Shown: positions 43,485 to 52,907, counted from the stretch's first letter. The stretch: DNA of 64,000 nt from Pusillimonas sp044464525 (GCF_044464525.1 NZ_JBIQLE010000001.1:207169-271168), one strand, 5' to 3'. The notes: generated by a model not told the origin, from the letters alone. Made by a program: numbers and translations.

Positions 43485-44152
43485 ATACACGGCAAGCGGA
43501 TCTTTTCGGCGCCATGCCGGCGATTTTGCATTTGGCGGGCATCGATGAAGCGGGCCGGGGTCCATTGGCCGGGCCCGTTTACGCCGCAGCGGTCATCCTT
43601 GACCCGGAGCGTCCGATCCAAGGGCTGGACGACTCCAAAAAACTGAACGCCGAGCGCCGTGAAGAGTTGGCGTTCCTTGTGCGCGAAAGGTCGTTGGCAT
43701 GGGCTGTTGCCAGCGCCAGTGTTGAAGAGATCGACAGCTTGAACATTCTGCAGGCCACGATGTTGGCCATGCGTCGCGCCTGTGCGGGCCTGTCGATCAA
43801 GCCGGTACAGGCCCTGGTTGACGGCAACCTGGTGCCCAAGGGGTTGGTCTGCTCGGCCCAGGCCATCGTACAGGGCGACGCCCTGGTACCCGCGATATCG
43901 GCCGCCTCCATTCTGGCCAAGACAGCGCGCGATGCCGATTGCGTGCAGCTTCACCAGCAGTTTCCGCAGTATGAGTTTCATCGTCACAAAGGCTATGGCA
44001 CGGCTGTTCATCTTGAAATGTTGAAATTGCACGGCCCTTGCCCGGCTCATCGGCGCAGTTTCGCTCCAGTGCGCGATTGGCTGGCGCAGTATGCGCCCGA
44101 TCATCCGCGGCCGGCGTCGGCTACGCACCGGTTCGAGCGCGGTGAAGCGTGA
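43481..44152 (+). CDS. rnhB: Ribonuclease HII
   Basis: 223 residues with GIDEAGRGPLAGPVYAAAV (active-site Asp-Glu), DDSKKLN and ALVDGN; the C-terminal YEFHRHKGYGT stretch completes the signature. Removes ribonucleotides from DNA. ATG 43481 follows a purine-rich GGGGGGAGGGGAG site; frames further upstream belong to the repeat region. Confidence 0.97.
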   Translation: MNTRQADLFGAMPAILHLAGIDEAGRGPLAGPVYAAAVILDPERPIQGLDDSKKLNAERREELAFLVRERSLAWAVASASVEEIDSLNILQATMLAMRRACAGLSIKPVQALVDGNLVPKGLVCSAQAIVQGDALVPAISAASILAKTARDADCVQLHQQFPQYEFHRHKGYGTAVHLEMLKLHGPCPAHRRSFAPVRDWLAQYAPDHPRPASATHRFERGEA

Positions 44153-44272
44153 AGCGAAGCCGAGCGAAAAACGTCGCTCCATGTGCAGTGGATTGCTGGA
44201 GGCCGGCTGTGAAGCGAAGCGATCAGTACGGGTATTGCGAATGAAACAGACGAGCTCATGCGGGGGCACGCA

Positions 44273-45049
44273 GTGAAGCACATCAGTTCGCGCGACAATC
44301 CTCGATACAAGCAGTTTGTTCGTCTGGCCGGCGGCCGGCGCGGTGACCAGATATTGCTTGAGGGGGTGCATCTGTGCCAGGAATGGCTGCGGCATAGGGG
44401 GGCGCCCGCTTTTGCCCTATTCGATCTGCAGCGGCTCGAGCGTGACGCGGAGCTGACTGAACTGGCTGCCGCATTGCCCGATGGCGTGGCCGTCAGTTGC
44501 GAACCGTCCTTGACGCGCCGGCTTTCGCAGGTGCAAGAAAGCCAGGGTGTTTATTTCATGGCGCAGGCTCCACAAGAGCCGCTACCCGAACAAGTTGTCG
44601 GCCTGAGTCTTTGGTTGGATCGCGTTCAAGACCCGGGGAATCTGGGTACTTTGCTTCGCACCGCAGCTGCTGCGGGCATTGATCAGGCTTATTTGTCCGA
44701 GGGCTGTGCGGGAGCCTGGTCGCCCAAGGTGCTGCGCAGCGCCCAGGGAGCGCATTTTTCGATGCGGCTGTATGAGGATGTCGATCTTTCTTCTTTACGG
44801 GCAAAGCTGCTGGTGCCCCTGATTGCGACTGCTTTAGAGGATGCGGGCCCCTTGTATGGCGAACCATTGCCGTTTGAATGTGCCTGGTTAATGGGTAATG
44901 AGGGGCAGGGGATCGCCCCGGAATTGCTTCGCTTGGCTGATCGCCGTGTTTTCATTCCCCAGGCGCCTGGGGTCGAGTCGCTGAATGTGGCTGCGGCTGC
45001 GGCGGTTTGCCTGTTTGAGCATCGACGCCAGCATGGGTGGCAACGATGA
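44273..45049 (+). CDS. TrmH/SpoU-family RNA 2'-O-methyltransferase
   Basis: 258 residues from GTG 44273 (MKHISSRDNPRYKQFV...), favoured by GGGGG seven bases upstream; ATG 44258 is an alternative adding five residues. A substrate-binding N-domain is followed by the knotted SPOUT domain with LWLDRVQDPGNLGTLLRTAAA, LMGNEGQGI and SLNVAAAAAVCLFE, the three family motifs. The RNA target is not evident. The 120-base gap from rnhB has two copies of GTGAAGCGAAGC. Confidence 0.92.
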   Translation: MKHISSRDNPRYKQFVRLAGGRRGDQILLEGVHLCQEWLRHRGAPAFALFDLQRLERDAELTELAAALPDGVAVSCEPSLTRRLSQVQESQGVYFMAQAPQEPLPEQVVGLSLWLDRVQDPGNLGTLLRTAAAAGIDQAYLSEGCAGAWSPKVLRSAQGAHFSMRLYEDVDLSSLRAKLLVPLIATALEDAGPLYGEPLPFECAWLMGNEGQGIAPELLRLADRRVFIPQAPGVESLNVAAAAAVCLFEHRRQHGWQR

Positions 45050-45078
45050 TTGATCCGCTCGACTGATTCGAGGCGCTT

Positions 45079-45201
45079 ATGAACTCAACGAGACAGGCCA
45101 ATTCATCGAGACGGACCAATCCAGCGAGAGGTACTAATCTAAACAGTGGGCCGCATCCAAGCCGTCGCTATGCTGAACCTTCACGTGTTGGCGAAGTTTG
45201 A
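45079..45201 (+). other. Three degenerate 18 bp repeats in a 40-codon ORF
   Basis: GAGACAGGCCAATTCATC (45090), GAGACGGACCAATCCAGC (45108) and GAGAGGTACTAATCTAAA (45126) form an 18-base periodic block in the 180 bp gap between the methyltransferase and ppsR. The 40-codon ORF reads it as a six-residue R-x-x-N repeat. No ribosome site; probably not a gene. Confidence 0.4.
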
Positions 45202-45229
45202 AAGCGAAGCAGGAGGTTACCCAGCAGGC

Positions 45230-46063
45230 TCAGTAACTGCGTCGGTTGATGCCGAGTTCTTGGAGCACCTTGGTAGAGATTTCTTCAATCGACCGTGTGG
45301 TGGTCGACAAGCAAGGAATGTTTTCCATCCGCATGAGTCGCTCGGCTTCGGCCACTTCGTAGCGGCATTGCTTCAAGGAGGCATATTGGCTGTCTGGCCG
45401 GCGCTCGTTGCGTACTTCGGACAGGCGCTCGGGCTGGATCGACAGGCCGAAGAGTTTTCCACGGAAAGGCGCCAATGTCGCCGGTAAGGTGCCGCGTTCG
45501 AAATCTTCGGGGATCAGCGGGAAATTCGCCGCCTTTATGGCGTACTGCATTGCCAGATAGAGGCTGGTGGGCGTCTTGCCGCAGCGCGACACGCCCACCA
45601 GGATCACGTCGGCCTGCTCCAGGCCGTGAATGAACTGCCCGTCGTCGTGGGCCAAGCTGAAGTTGATCGCTTCGATACGGTTGTGATATTGCGGCGTGAG
45701 GCCGCCCATGTGCGAGCGGCCGATCGAATGGCTGGATTTCAGGTCGAGCGCCTCTTCGATCGGTTTGACGAAGGTGCCGAACAGGTCGAGGAAGGTGCAG
45801 TTGGACTGCCGGATGATGAACGCGATGTCCGGGTTGACCAACGTGCTGAACACCAAGGGCGGCCGCTCTTCTTGATCGGCGCAGCGGTTGATGCGGTTTG
45901 CCGCTTCCGTCGCTTTTTCGGCCCCATCAATGAATGGAATGCGTACGGGCGTGAATTTGACCTGTTCGAACTGGGAAAGCACAGCGTGTGAAAAGGTCTC
46001 GGCGGTAATGCCGGTGCTGTCCGAAACGATGAAAACTGTGTGCTCGACGGGCGTGGAAGTCAT
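45230..46063 (-). CDS. ppsR: PEP synthase regulatory kinase/pyrophosphorylase
   Basis: 277 residues of the DUF299 family. It opens VEHTVFIVSDSTGITAE and has a P-loop-like GVSRCGKTPTSLYLA. The family phosphorylates a PEP synthase threonine with ADP and removes it with Pi. It is divergent from ppsA, its target. ATG 46063 is used; a TTG 18 bases upstream is possible. Confidence 0.96.
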   Translation of the reverse strand: MTSTPVEHTVFIVSDSTGITAETFSHAVLSQFEQVKFTPVRIPFIDGAEKATEAANRINRCADQEERPPLVFSTLVNPDIAFIIRQSNCTFLDLFGTFVKPIEEALDLKSSHSIGRSHMGGLTPQYHNRIEAINFSLAHDDGQFIHGLEQADVILVGVSRCGKTPTSLYLAMQYAIKAANFPLIPEDFERGTLPATLAPFRGKLFGLSIQPERLSEVRNERRPDSQYASLKQCRYEVAEAERLMRMENIPCLSTTTRSIEEISTKVLQELGINRRSY

Positions 46064-46230
46064 GGGGAAGGAAGGCGGCAAGATGGGTGGGGAAACGAGT
46101 ACAATCGAACCTTGCGCGGCTTTGGGGCCGCCAGGCTTGTTCGGTTAGAGCATAGATTGTAGGGCACATTCGCCCCTTCTGTTGTGCGCTGCCCAAACAA
46201 GCTTTCTTCTATAGTGTCAAAGGTGACTTT

Positions 46231-48603
46231 ATGTCTTACGTAGTATCGTTCGAGCAGCTCCGCATGACGGATGTTGACTCGGTGGGGGGAAAGAACGCCT
46301 CCCTTGGCGAGATGATCAGCCAGTTGGCGGGTGCGGGGGTACGTGTGCCTGGTGGTTTCGCAACCACAGCCGACGCTTTTCGCGAGTTTTTAAAATCCAC
46401 CGGCCTTGATGATCGTATCGCTCAACGCCTGTCCACACTTAATCCCGACGACGTTCGCGAGCTGGCCGAGGCCGGTGCGCAAATCCGTCAATGGATCGTC
46501 GACACCCCGTTTCCCGCAGGTCTGGAGCAGGCCGTGCGCGATGCTTTTGCCAAGCTCGACGCCGACGGCAAGGGCTCTTTTGCGGTACGTTCTTCTGCCA
46601 CCGCCGAAGACCTGCCCGATGCCTCGTTCGCCGGCCAGCAGGAAACTTTCCTGAACGTTGTCGGTATCGACGATGTGCTTGACAAAGTGCGCCACGTTTT
46701 TGCCTCGCTATATAACGATCGCGCTATCTCGTACCGCGTGCACAAGGGCTATGCCCATGCCGACGTCGCCTTGTCGGCGGGCATTCAGCGTATGGTGCGG
46801 TCTGACAAAGGCAGCGCCGGCGTCATGTTCACGCTTGATACCGAATCGGGCTTCAATGATGTGGTTTTCATCACTTCGTCGTACGGCTTGGGTGAAACCG
46901 TTGTGCAGGGCGCGGTCAACCCCGACGAATTCTACGTTTTCAAGCCCACGCTGGCTTCGGGGCATTACCCGATTATCAGCCGCCGCATCGGCTCTAAGCT
47001 GCTCAAGATGGAATTCGATCCCGAGCGCACCGCAGGCGTAGCCGTGCGTACGGTCGATGTGCCCGTTTCAGAGCGCAATCGCTATTCGCTTACCGACGAC
47101 GAAGTGATCGAGCTGGCCCGCTATGCCGTCATTATCGAGCAGCACTACAAGCGGCCCATGGATATCGAATGGGGCCGTGACGGCGACGACGGCAAAATCT
47201 ACATCCTGCAGGCCCGGCCCGAAACGGTCAAATCGCAGCAAGGCCCGCAAGACGTGCAAGAACGCTACCGCCTCAAGGCCACCGGCGAAGTCTTGATTAC
47301 CGGTCGCGCCATTGGCCAGAAAATCGGTTCGGGCAAGGTGCGCATTGTCGGCGACATCTCGCAGATGGATCAGGTCAAGGCCGGCGACATTCTCGTCACC
47401 GACATGACAGACCCTAACTGGGAACCGGTCATGAAGCTGGCCTCGGCCATTGTCACCAACCGGGGCGGTCGCACCTGCCACGCGGCGATCATCGCCCGCG
47501 AACTGGGCATCCCCGCCGTAGTGGGCTGCGCCAATGCAACCGACGTTCTGCAAGAAGGCAACGAAGTTACCGTGTCTTGCGCCGAAGGCGACGAGGGCCG
47601 CATCTACGATGGCCTGATCGAAACCGAGATCGAAGAAGTCCGCTGGGGCGAAATGCCCGACATCGGCCTTAAGATCATGATGAACGTGGGCAACCCGCAA
47701 CTGGCCTTCGATTTTTCTCAGATTCCCAATGCCGGCGTGGGCTTGGCCCGCCTCGAGTTCATCATCAACAACAATATTAATGTCCACCCCAAAGCCGTAC
47801 TCGACTACCCCAATGTCGACAGCGATCTGAAAAAAGCGGTTGAATCCGCAGCGCGCGGCTATGCCAGCCCGCGTGCGTTTTTCGTCGACAAGCTGGCCGA
47901 GGGCGTGGCCACCATTGGCGCCGCCTTCTATCCCAAGCCGGTCATCGTTCGGCTGTCCGATTTCAAATCCAACGAATATCGCAAGCTGGTGGGCGGGTCG
48001 CGTTACGAGCCCGAAGAAGAAAACCCAATGCTTGGTTTCCGGGGTGCTTCCCGCTACTTGTCCGACGAGTTCGAAGAGTGCTTCCGCATGGAATGCGAAG
48101 CGCTTAAAAAAGTGCGCGACGAAATGGGCCTGACCAACGTCGAGATCATGGTGCCTTTCGTACGCACCGTGTCGCAAGCCAAGCGGGTCGTCGATCTGTT
48201 GGGCAAGCATGGCCTGGCGCGCGGCGAAAACGGCCTGCGCCTGATCATGATGTGCGAAGTGCCTTCGAACGCCTTGCTGGCCGACAAGTTCCTCGAGCAT
48301 TTTGACGGCTTCTCGATCGGCTCCAACGACATGACCCAGCTTACCCTGGGTCTCGACCGCGATTCCGGCATGGAGCTTCTGGCCGCCGATTTCGACGAGC
48401 GCGATGAAGCCGTCAAGTTCATGCTGAACCGTGCCATCCAGGCTTGCCTGGCCGCCGGCAAATACGTGGGCATTTGCGGCCAAGGGCCCAGCGATCATCC
48501 CGACCTGGCCGAGTGGCTGCGCGACGAGGGTATTTTATCCATGTCGCTCAACCCCGACACGGTTGTCGAGACCTGGCAGCGTTTGGCCAAGACCGGCAAA
48601 TAA
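46231..48603 (+). CDS. ppsA: Phosphoenolpyruvate synthase
   Basis: 790 residues: N-terminal pyruvate-phosphate dikinase ATP-binding domain (FAVRSSATAEDLPDASFAG), phosphohistidine swivel domain (TNRGGRTCHAAIIARELG), and C-terminal PEP-utilising barrel (GICGQGPSDHPDLAEWL). Makes PEP from pyruvate and ATP for gluconeogenesis. Paired with divergent ppsR. Confidence 0.98.
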   Translation: MSYVVSFEQLRMTDVDSVGGKNASLGEMISQLAGAGVRVPGGFATTADAFREFLKSTGLDDRIAQRLSTLNPDDVRELAEAGAQIRQWIVDTPFPAGLEQAVRDAFAKLDADGKGSFAVRSSATAEDLPDASFAGQQETFLNVVGIDDVLDKVRHVFASLYNDRAISYRVHKGYAHADVALSAGIQRMVRSDKGSAGVMFTLDTESGFNDVVFITSSYGLGETVVQGAVNPDEFYVFKPTLASGHYPIISRRIGSKLLKMEFDPERTAGVAVRTVDVPVSERNRYSLTDDEVIELARYAVIIEQHYKRPMDIEWGRDGDDGKIYILQARPETVKSQQGPQDVQERYRLKATGEVLITGRAIGQKIGSGKVRIVGDISQMDQVKAGDILVTDMTDPNWEPVMKLASAIVTNRGGRTCHAAIIARELGIPAVVGCANATDVLQEGNEVTVSCAEGDEGRIYDGLIETEIEEVRWGEMPDIGLKIMMNVGNPQLAFDFSQIPNAGVGLARLEFIINNNINVHPKAVLDYPNVDSDLKKAVESAARGYASPRAFFVDKLAEGVATIGAAFYPKPVIVRLSDFKSNEYRKLVGGSRYEPEEENPMLGFRGASRYLSDEFEECFRMECEALKKVRDEMGLTNVEIMVPFVRTVSQAKRVVDLLGKHGLARGENGLRLIMMCEVPSNALLADKFLEHFDGFSIGSNDMTQLTLGLDRDSGMELLAADFDERDEAVKFMLNRAIQACLAAGKYVGICGQGPSDHPDLAEWLRDEGILSMSLNPDTVVETWQRLAKTGK

Positions 48604-48651
48604 ACGGTGTTTGCATAAAGCGTCCGGTGCAAGGCCGGACGCCGTCATTTA

Positions 48652-48693
48652 CCCCGCCATTTCGGCTTTCAAGGCTGAAATCGCGGGGTTTTT
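48652..48693 (+). terminator. Rho-independent terminator of ppsA
   Basis: CCCCGC-C-ATTTC-G-GC, short loop, GC-T-GAAAT-C-GCGGGG followed by TTTTT: a long stem with paired mismatches and a clear T-run, 49 bases after the stop. A first hairpin (GCGTCCGG / CCGGACGC, 48620-48642) precedes it. Confidence 0.9.
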
Positions 48694-48878
48694 CGTGGCC
48701 GGTACATGCCGGAACCCATTTTTTCGAAATTCATTTCGGCATGGCGCGCAGCTGCCGCTGGCTGATATAGTTTTGAATGACTTTGGGGCCGCGTTTGCAG
48801 TGGCCGGATAAGCGCGTAAAGTCGATCGGCGCAACGCGCCGGGCGTTGGCTGGAACCCAATCAATATCAGGAGGATGC

Positions 48879-50177
48879 ATGGACGACCAGGCGCACAAGG
48901 TGGTGATTGTCGGCGGCGGCGCCGGCGGCCTCGAGCTGGCCTCTAAATTGGGGCGCCGGTTCGGGCCGGAACATGTCTTCCTGGTGGATAGCTCGTCCGA
49001 CCACATCTGGAAGCCATCACTGCACGAAGTGGCGGCCGGCACGCTGGATATCCATCGTGAAGGGCTTTCGTACGCGATGATGGCCAAAGATAGCGGTTTC
49101 ACTTTTATTTATGGTGAGTTGTCGGGCGTCGACCGCGAATCGCGCTTCATTCAGCTGAACCCCGTGGTGGATGAAGAGCATGAAATCTTTCCCGCGCGCC
49201 GGATCAGTTACGACACTTTGGTCCTCGCCGTGGGCAGCCGCTCGAATTTCTTTGGCACGCCGGGCGCCCAGGAATACGCCGTCGCCCTCGATTCCACCCA
49301 GCAGGCCGAGCATTTCCGCAAGCTGTTCCTGCGCAAGCTCGTAATTGCAAATAATAGCCCTGAGCCTCCAGAGCCTTTGCAAATCGCGATCGTCGGCGGC
49401 GGGGCGACTGGCGTGGAGCTGGCGGCCGAGCTTGTTGAGGCGACCAAGAATATCCGCTATTACGGGCTGGATCGCTTTGATCCCGCACACAGTGTTCGCA
49501 TCACCTTGCTCGAAGGCGCAGGCCGCATATTGTCGGCCTTGCCGCCGAAGATGTCCGACGCGGCGCAACGCCTGCTGGAACAAAGGGGCATCGAGGTGCG
49601 AACCTCGGTGCGTGTGGCTTCGGTCCAGGAAGACACCCTCACTGATTCTCAGGGCAGGCACTATCCTTGCGACATCTGCGTCTGGGCGGCGGGCATCGAG
49701 GCCCCGCCGTTTCTGGCACAGTTGGGATTGAACGTTAACCGACTTAATCAGGTGGTGGTCGATCGCAGGCTTCGTACCGACGACCCGAATATTTTCGCTA
49801 TTGGCGACTGCGCTCAAGCGCCCTGGGACAAAGAAGATGAGTATTTGCCCGCTCGGGCGCAGGTGGCGCATCAGCAGGCCGGTTTTCTCATCCCGATATT
49901 AAGCGCTCGTGTCCAGGGAAACGAGCCGCCCGCAAAAGAGTTCCGGTTCAAGGATTACGGGTCGCTTGTGGCAGTGGGCCACACTCGTGGGGTAGGCAGC
50001 TTGATGGGCGTGCTGTCGGGCAAGAGCTGGTTCGTCGAGGGGCTGGTGGCGCGGTTGATGTACATGAGCCTGCATCTGATGCACCATCTGGCGGTGTTGG
50101 GGGTGGTGCGTACATGCGTGATGGCGGTGGGGCGCCTGCTGCTCAAGCGCAGCGCTCCGCGCGTTAAACTGCATTAG
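48879..50177 (+). CDS. ndh: Type II NADH dehydrogenase (NDH-2) family
   Basis: 432 residues. Two Rossmann folds are seen: VIVGGGAGGLELASKLG (FAD) and AIVGGGATGVELAAEL (NAD), plus IFAIGDCAQ. The C-terminal 45 residues are hydrophobic or amphipathic and likely tie it to the inner membrane. It passes electrons from NADH to quinone without pumping protons. ATG 48879 follows a strong AGGAGG site. Confidence 0.93.
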   Translation: MDDQAHKVVIVGGGAGGLELASKLGRRFGPEHVFLVDSSSDHIWKPSLHEVAAGTLDIHREGLSYAMMAKDSGFTFIYGELSGVDRESRFIQLNPVVDEEHEIFPARRISYDTLVLAVGSRSNFFGTPGAQEYAVALDSTQQAEHFRKLFLRKLVIANNSPEPPEPLQIAIVGGGATGVELAAELVEATKNIRYYGLDRFDPAHSVRITLLEGAGRILSALPPKMSDAAQRLLEQRGIEVRTSVRVASVQEDTLTDSQGRHYPCDICVWAAGIEAPPFLAQLGLNVNRLNQVVVDRRLRTDDPNIFAIGDCAQAPWDKEDEYLPARAQVAHQQAGFLIPILSARVQGNEPPAKEFRFKDYGSLVAVGHTRGVGSLMGVLSGKSWFVEGLVARLMYMSLHLMHHLAVLGVVRTCVMAVGRLLLKRSAPRVKLH

Positions 50178-50268
50178 CGGCCGGCGGCTGCAATCATCCA
50201 CGGGTTGTTGGTTGATGCTTGCGCTGGCTGCAATCACAACTCTGATGCTCATCAATCGAAAATCAGGC

Positions 50269-51027
50269 ATGTATCGCGCGCGTATCGATTCGCCTTTTGG
50301 CCCCGTGCTGCTTTGCGGCGCAGAAAAGGGGCTTGCAGGCTTGTACTTCTTGGATCAGAAGGACTGCCCGCCGCTGCCTGGCGGGCCGGCGCCGCGGTCT
50401 GAGTCGCAGCGGCCGGGGTCGGGTGAACTTGGTGGTGTAGCGCTGAGGGCTTTGCATCCGGTGCGTCGCTCGAGCGGGCAGGACGGGTTGCATGAGCAGT
50501 TGGCGCTGTTTTCCAGCGATGGGGGAGCGGCGCTGTCTCACGGTGAAGCGGGTCAGGCTATTTCCGGCGAGCAGGCAACTCAGAATGGTCGCCAGGTTGT
50601 GGGCACCCGCCTTAAGCATCGTGCAGCGCACACGGAGGCGCCAGAGCTTTTACAAGGCGACACGCCGGCTGAGGTGAGCCGGCTGTTTGACTGTGTTTGG
50701 GTTGAGCTTCAGGAATACTTTTCCGGGTCTCGAAAGAACTTCGACCTTCCGCTGGATCTGGCGGGCACGCCGTTTCAGGTCAAGGTGTGGCGGGCTTTGT
50801 GCCGGGTGCCTCATGGCGAGCTTGTTTCGTACGGCGAGCTGGCGGCCATGGCGGGTCTTACCCGTGGACACGGCAGGGCGGTGGGCGCGGCGGTTGGCCG
50901 GAACCCGGTCTCTATTGTCGTGCCGTGCCATCGGATTATTGGTTCGAATCGAACGCTTACTGGGTATACCGGAGGGTTGTGGCGCAAGCTTGCCTTGCTG
51001 GAACTGGAGGGGTTTGGGTTTGTTTAG
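50269..51027 (+). CDS. ogt: Methylated-DNA--protein-cysteine methyltransferase with long insert
   Basis: 252 residues against 160-180 for the family. The active-site cysteine C220 lies in VVPCHRII, with GTPFQVKVWRAL and YTGGLWRK around it. The extra length is an insert at about residues 38-132, polar and rich in G/S/Q/E/A, between the N-terminal beta sheet and the DNA-binding domain. It repairs O6-alkylguanine by self-alkylation. The insert is in frame and stop-free. The start could lie upstream at 50212; 50269 gives the family N-terminus. Confidence 0.9.
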   Translation: MYRARIDSPFGPVLLCGAEKGLAGLYFLDQKDCPPLPGGPAPRSESQRPGSGELGGVALRALHPVRRSSGQDGLHEQLALFSSDGGAALSHGEAGQAISGEQATQNGRQVVGTRLKHRAAHTEAPELLQGDTPAEVSRLFDCVWVELQEYFSGSRKNFDLPLDLAGTPFQVKVWRALCRVPHGELVSYGELAAMAGLTRGHGRAVGAAVGRNPVSIVVPCHRIIGSNRTLTGYTGGLWRKLALLELEGFGFV

Positions 51028-51143
51028 ATTGCTTGTGCGGCGCCTTGTCTTGTTCTGCTTTGTCGTGCCTTATCCTGGCCTGGCTTGGCTTGTGTGTGGC
51101 GGTTGGGTGGGTGTGCAAGGGCTTGATGTTGAGTTTGTTGGCC

Positions 51144-51377
51144 GGCGTGTGGCGAGCGGGTATTTTGGGCGCGGCTCCCGGCGGCCCGGCTTTGCCGGGC
51201 TTCCCTCCCACCCTGTCAATTTCGGGGCGCCCCTCGGCGGGCCCCCGAAAAACTCGCAACGGCGAGCCAGTGGCTCGCCACCCGTGTTGCTCAAACAGTT
51301 CCGGGCTTGCCTCCCCGAAATTGTCAGGGTGCTCGGCTTGGTCGGACGTCACCCATAATACCCGCCCGCCACACGCC
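51144..51377. repeat. 234 bp nested inverted-repeat element
   Basis: Outer arms of 27 bases (51144-51170 and 51351-51377) match at 24 positions; inner arms of 19 (51209-51227 and 51313-51331) match at 18. A central perfect hairpin GGCGAGCCA-G-TGGCTCGCC spans 51261-51279 and a smaller one (CCCGGC-TTT-GCCGGG) lies at 51185-51199. It sits in the 459 bp gene-free gap between the ogt-like gene and smpB. The structure suggests a MITE-like element, REP/BIME unit or structured RNA. The gap's flanks (51028-51143, 51378-51486) show nothing else. Confidence 0.75.
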
Positions 51378-51486
51378 TCACGGTTTCTTGGGGGGATACA
51401 GCCGGGGTTCGCGTCGCGGCCGCATCTGGCATCTGATGTGGCGCTTGTGATTTGCGGAGTTCTTGGGCGATTGTTGGCGGAAGAGT

Positions 51487-51942
51487 TTATTTATTGCGGG
51501 TATCGTGCTTCATCAGCCGTTCTTTTTCACGCTGCCAGTCTTTGTCCCGCGCGGTGTCGCGCTTGTCATGCTGTTTCTTGCCTCGGCCCAGGCCGAAGTC
51601 CATCTTGATGCGGCCGTTCTTGTAGTGCAGGTTCAGGGGCACCATGGTGTAGCCGCGTTGTTCGACCTTGCCGATCAGCTTGTTGATTTCGTCGGCTTTC
51701 AACAGCAGCTTTCGCGTGCGGGTTGAGTTGGGGTGGATGTGTGTGGAGGCTGTGGGAAGGGGGCTGATGTGCATGCCCACTACAAAGATTTCACCGTCGC
51801 GAATGATGATGTAGCTTTCTTTGATCTGGACATGACCCGCCCGGATTGCCTTGACTTCCCAGCCTTCAAGTACAAGACCTGCCTCGAAGCGGTCTTCGAT
51901 GAAGTAATCGTGGAATGCCTTGCGGTTGTCGACAATGCTCAT
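51487..51942 (-). CDS. smpB: SsrA-binding protein SmpB
   Basis: 151 residues: NRKAFHDYFIEDRFEAGLVLEGWEVKAIR opening region (OB fold), LLLKADEINKLIGKVEQRG, and a basic C-terminal tail. Brings tmRNA to stalled ribosomes. No ssrA gene was seen in the window. Divergent from ratA. Confidence 0.98.
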   Translation of the reverse strand: MSIVDNRKAFHDYFIEDRFEAGLVLEGWEVKAIRAGHVQIKESYIIIRDGEIFVVGMHISPLPTASTHIHPNSTRTRKLLLKADEINKLIGKVEQRGYTMVPLNLHYKNGRIKMDFGLGRGKKQHDKRDTARDKDWQREKERLMKHDTRNK

Positions 51943-52003
51943 GAATCAAAGGTTTTGGTCGTAGAAGGTAAAATCATTACATTCTATCCATTAACGGAAA
52001 TCG

Positions 52004-52438
52004 ATGCATACAGTTCAACGCTCCGTACTTGTTCCTTATAGCCAGGCGCAGATGTTCGATTTGGTGGCCGATGTCGAGAAATATCCTCAGTTCATGCCGT
52101 GGTGCGGCGGTTCTCAGGTTCAGCATCGCGACGAAAACGGCATGCAGGCCTCGATCACGATCAGTATCGCCGGCATCAAGCAAACCTTTACTACTCGAAA
52201 TGAGCATCACTATCCCGAGAAGATCACGTTTCATCTTGTCGATGGCCCGTTCTCGGAACTTACCGGCACCTGGCTGTTCCAGGAGCTGGCTCCCGATGCC
52301 TGCAAGGTGCTCTACACCATGGAGTACGCTTTTTCGAATCGGGCCCTTGAAATGGTGGTGGGGCCGGTTTTCAATCGTATCGCCACCAGCTTCATCGACT
52401 CGTTCACGCAAAGAGCCCAGGCGTGCTATGACGACTGA
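52004..52438 (+). CDS. ratA: RatA/Coq10-like START-domain protein
   Basis: 144 residues of the SRPBCC superfamily (MHTVQRSVLVPYSQAQMFDLV, YPQFMPWCGGSQV). Relatives bind ubiquinone (Coq10); the E. coli homologue RatA is reported to block subunit association. Conserved beside smpB and rnfH; its 3' end overlaps rnfH by 11 bases. Confidence 0.93.
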   Translation: MHTVQRSVLVPYSQAQMFDLVADVEKYPQFMPWCGGSQVQHRDENGMQASITISIAGIKQTFTTRNEHHYPEKITFHLVDGPFSELTGTWLFQELAPDACKVLYTMEYAFSNRALEMVVGPVFNRIATSFIDSFTQRAQACYDD

Positions 52439-52841
52439 GCCGGACGAGCGGTCCGGCTCTGGGCCGGCGGCCGCGCCGCTGCGCCGAGCGGGCAGCGGCG
52501 GTACGGGTGAGGCCACGGTTACGGTGGTGTACGCCGAGCCCGACAAGGTCTGGCAAAAGACGCTGACGGTGGCGGTCGGCACTGATGTGGCGGCCGCATT
52601 GAAGCTGAGCGGGTTTGCGCGGGCTTTTCCGGCTTATCCTATTGATGCGCCGGTCGTGGGCATTTTTGGGCGCCGCTGCCAATTGGACGAAGCCGTGTCC
52701 GACGCCGACCGAATCGAAATTTATCGGCCGCTGGATTTTGATCCGATGGAGTCACGTCGGCGCCGCGCGGCTCACCGCAAGGCCGCTGTTGCGCAGGCCG
52801 CTTTTCGTCCGCGCCGGGTGCGCGACGGGAACAATTCATAA
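52428..52841 (+). CDS. rnfH: RnfH family protein
   Basis: 137 residues with a ubiquitin-like beta-grasp core (VTVVYAEPDKVWQKTLTV, IEIYRPLDFDPMESRRRRA), and a 30-residue polar N-terminal extension. Function unsettled; linked with ratA in most proteobacteria. Confidence 0.92.
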   Translation: MTTEPDERSGSGPAAAPLRRAGSGGTGEATVTVVYAEPDKVWQKTLTVAVGTDVAAALKLSGFARAFPAYPIDAPVVGIFGRRCQLDEAVSDADRIEIYRPLDFDPMESRRRRAAHRKAAVAQAAFRPRRVRDGNNS

Positions 52842-52907
52842 CTGGGCTGAGGTTCGCGCGGGCGCGGGGCCCGCTTCGATCCGCAGGCCTGATAATTCGG
52901 AGGCTGC

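Noticed and set aside
44091..44276. 61-codon frame after rnhB
   Set aside because: Overlaps rnhB and has no coding signals.
47068..48498. 476-codon minus-strand frame opposite ppsA
   Set aside because: Antisense shadow; no start signal, no recognisable domain.
50957..51352. 131-codon minus-strand frame over the ogt-like gene and the inverted-repeat element
   Set aside because: Crosses a repeat structure and a real gene; no ribosome site or domain. If similar frames occur elsewhere they would mark copies of the element.
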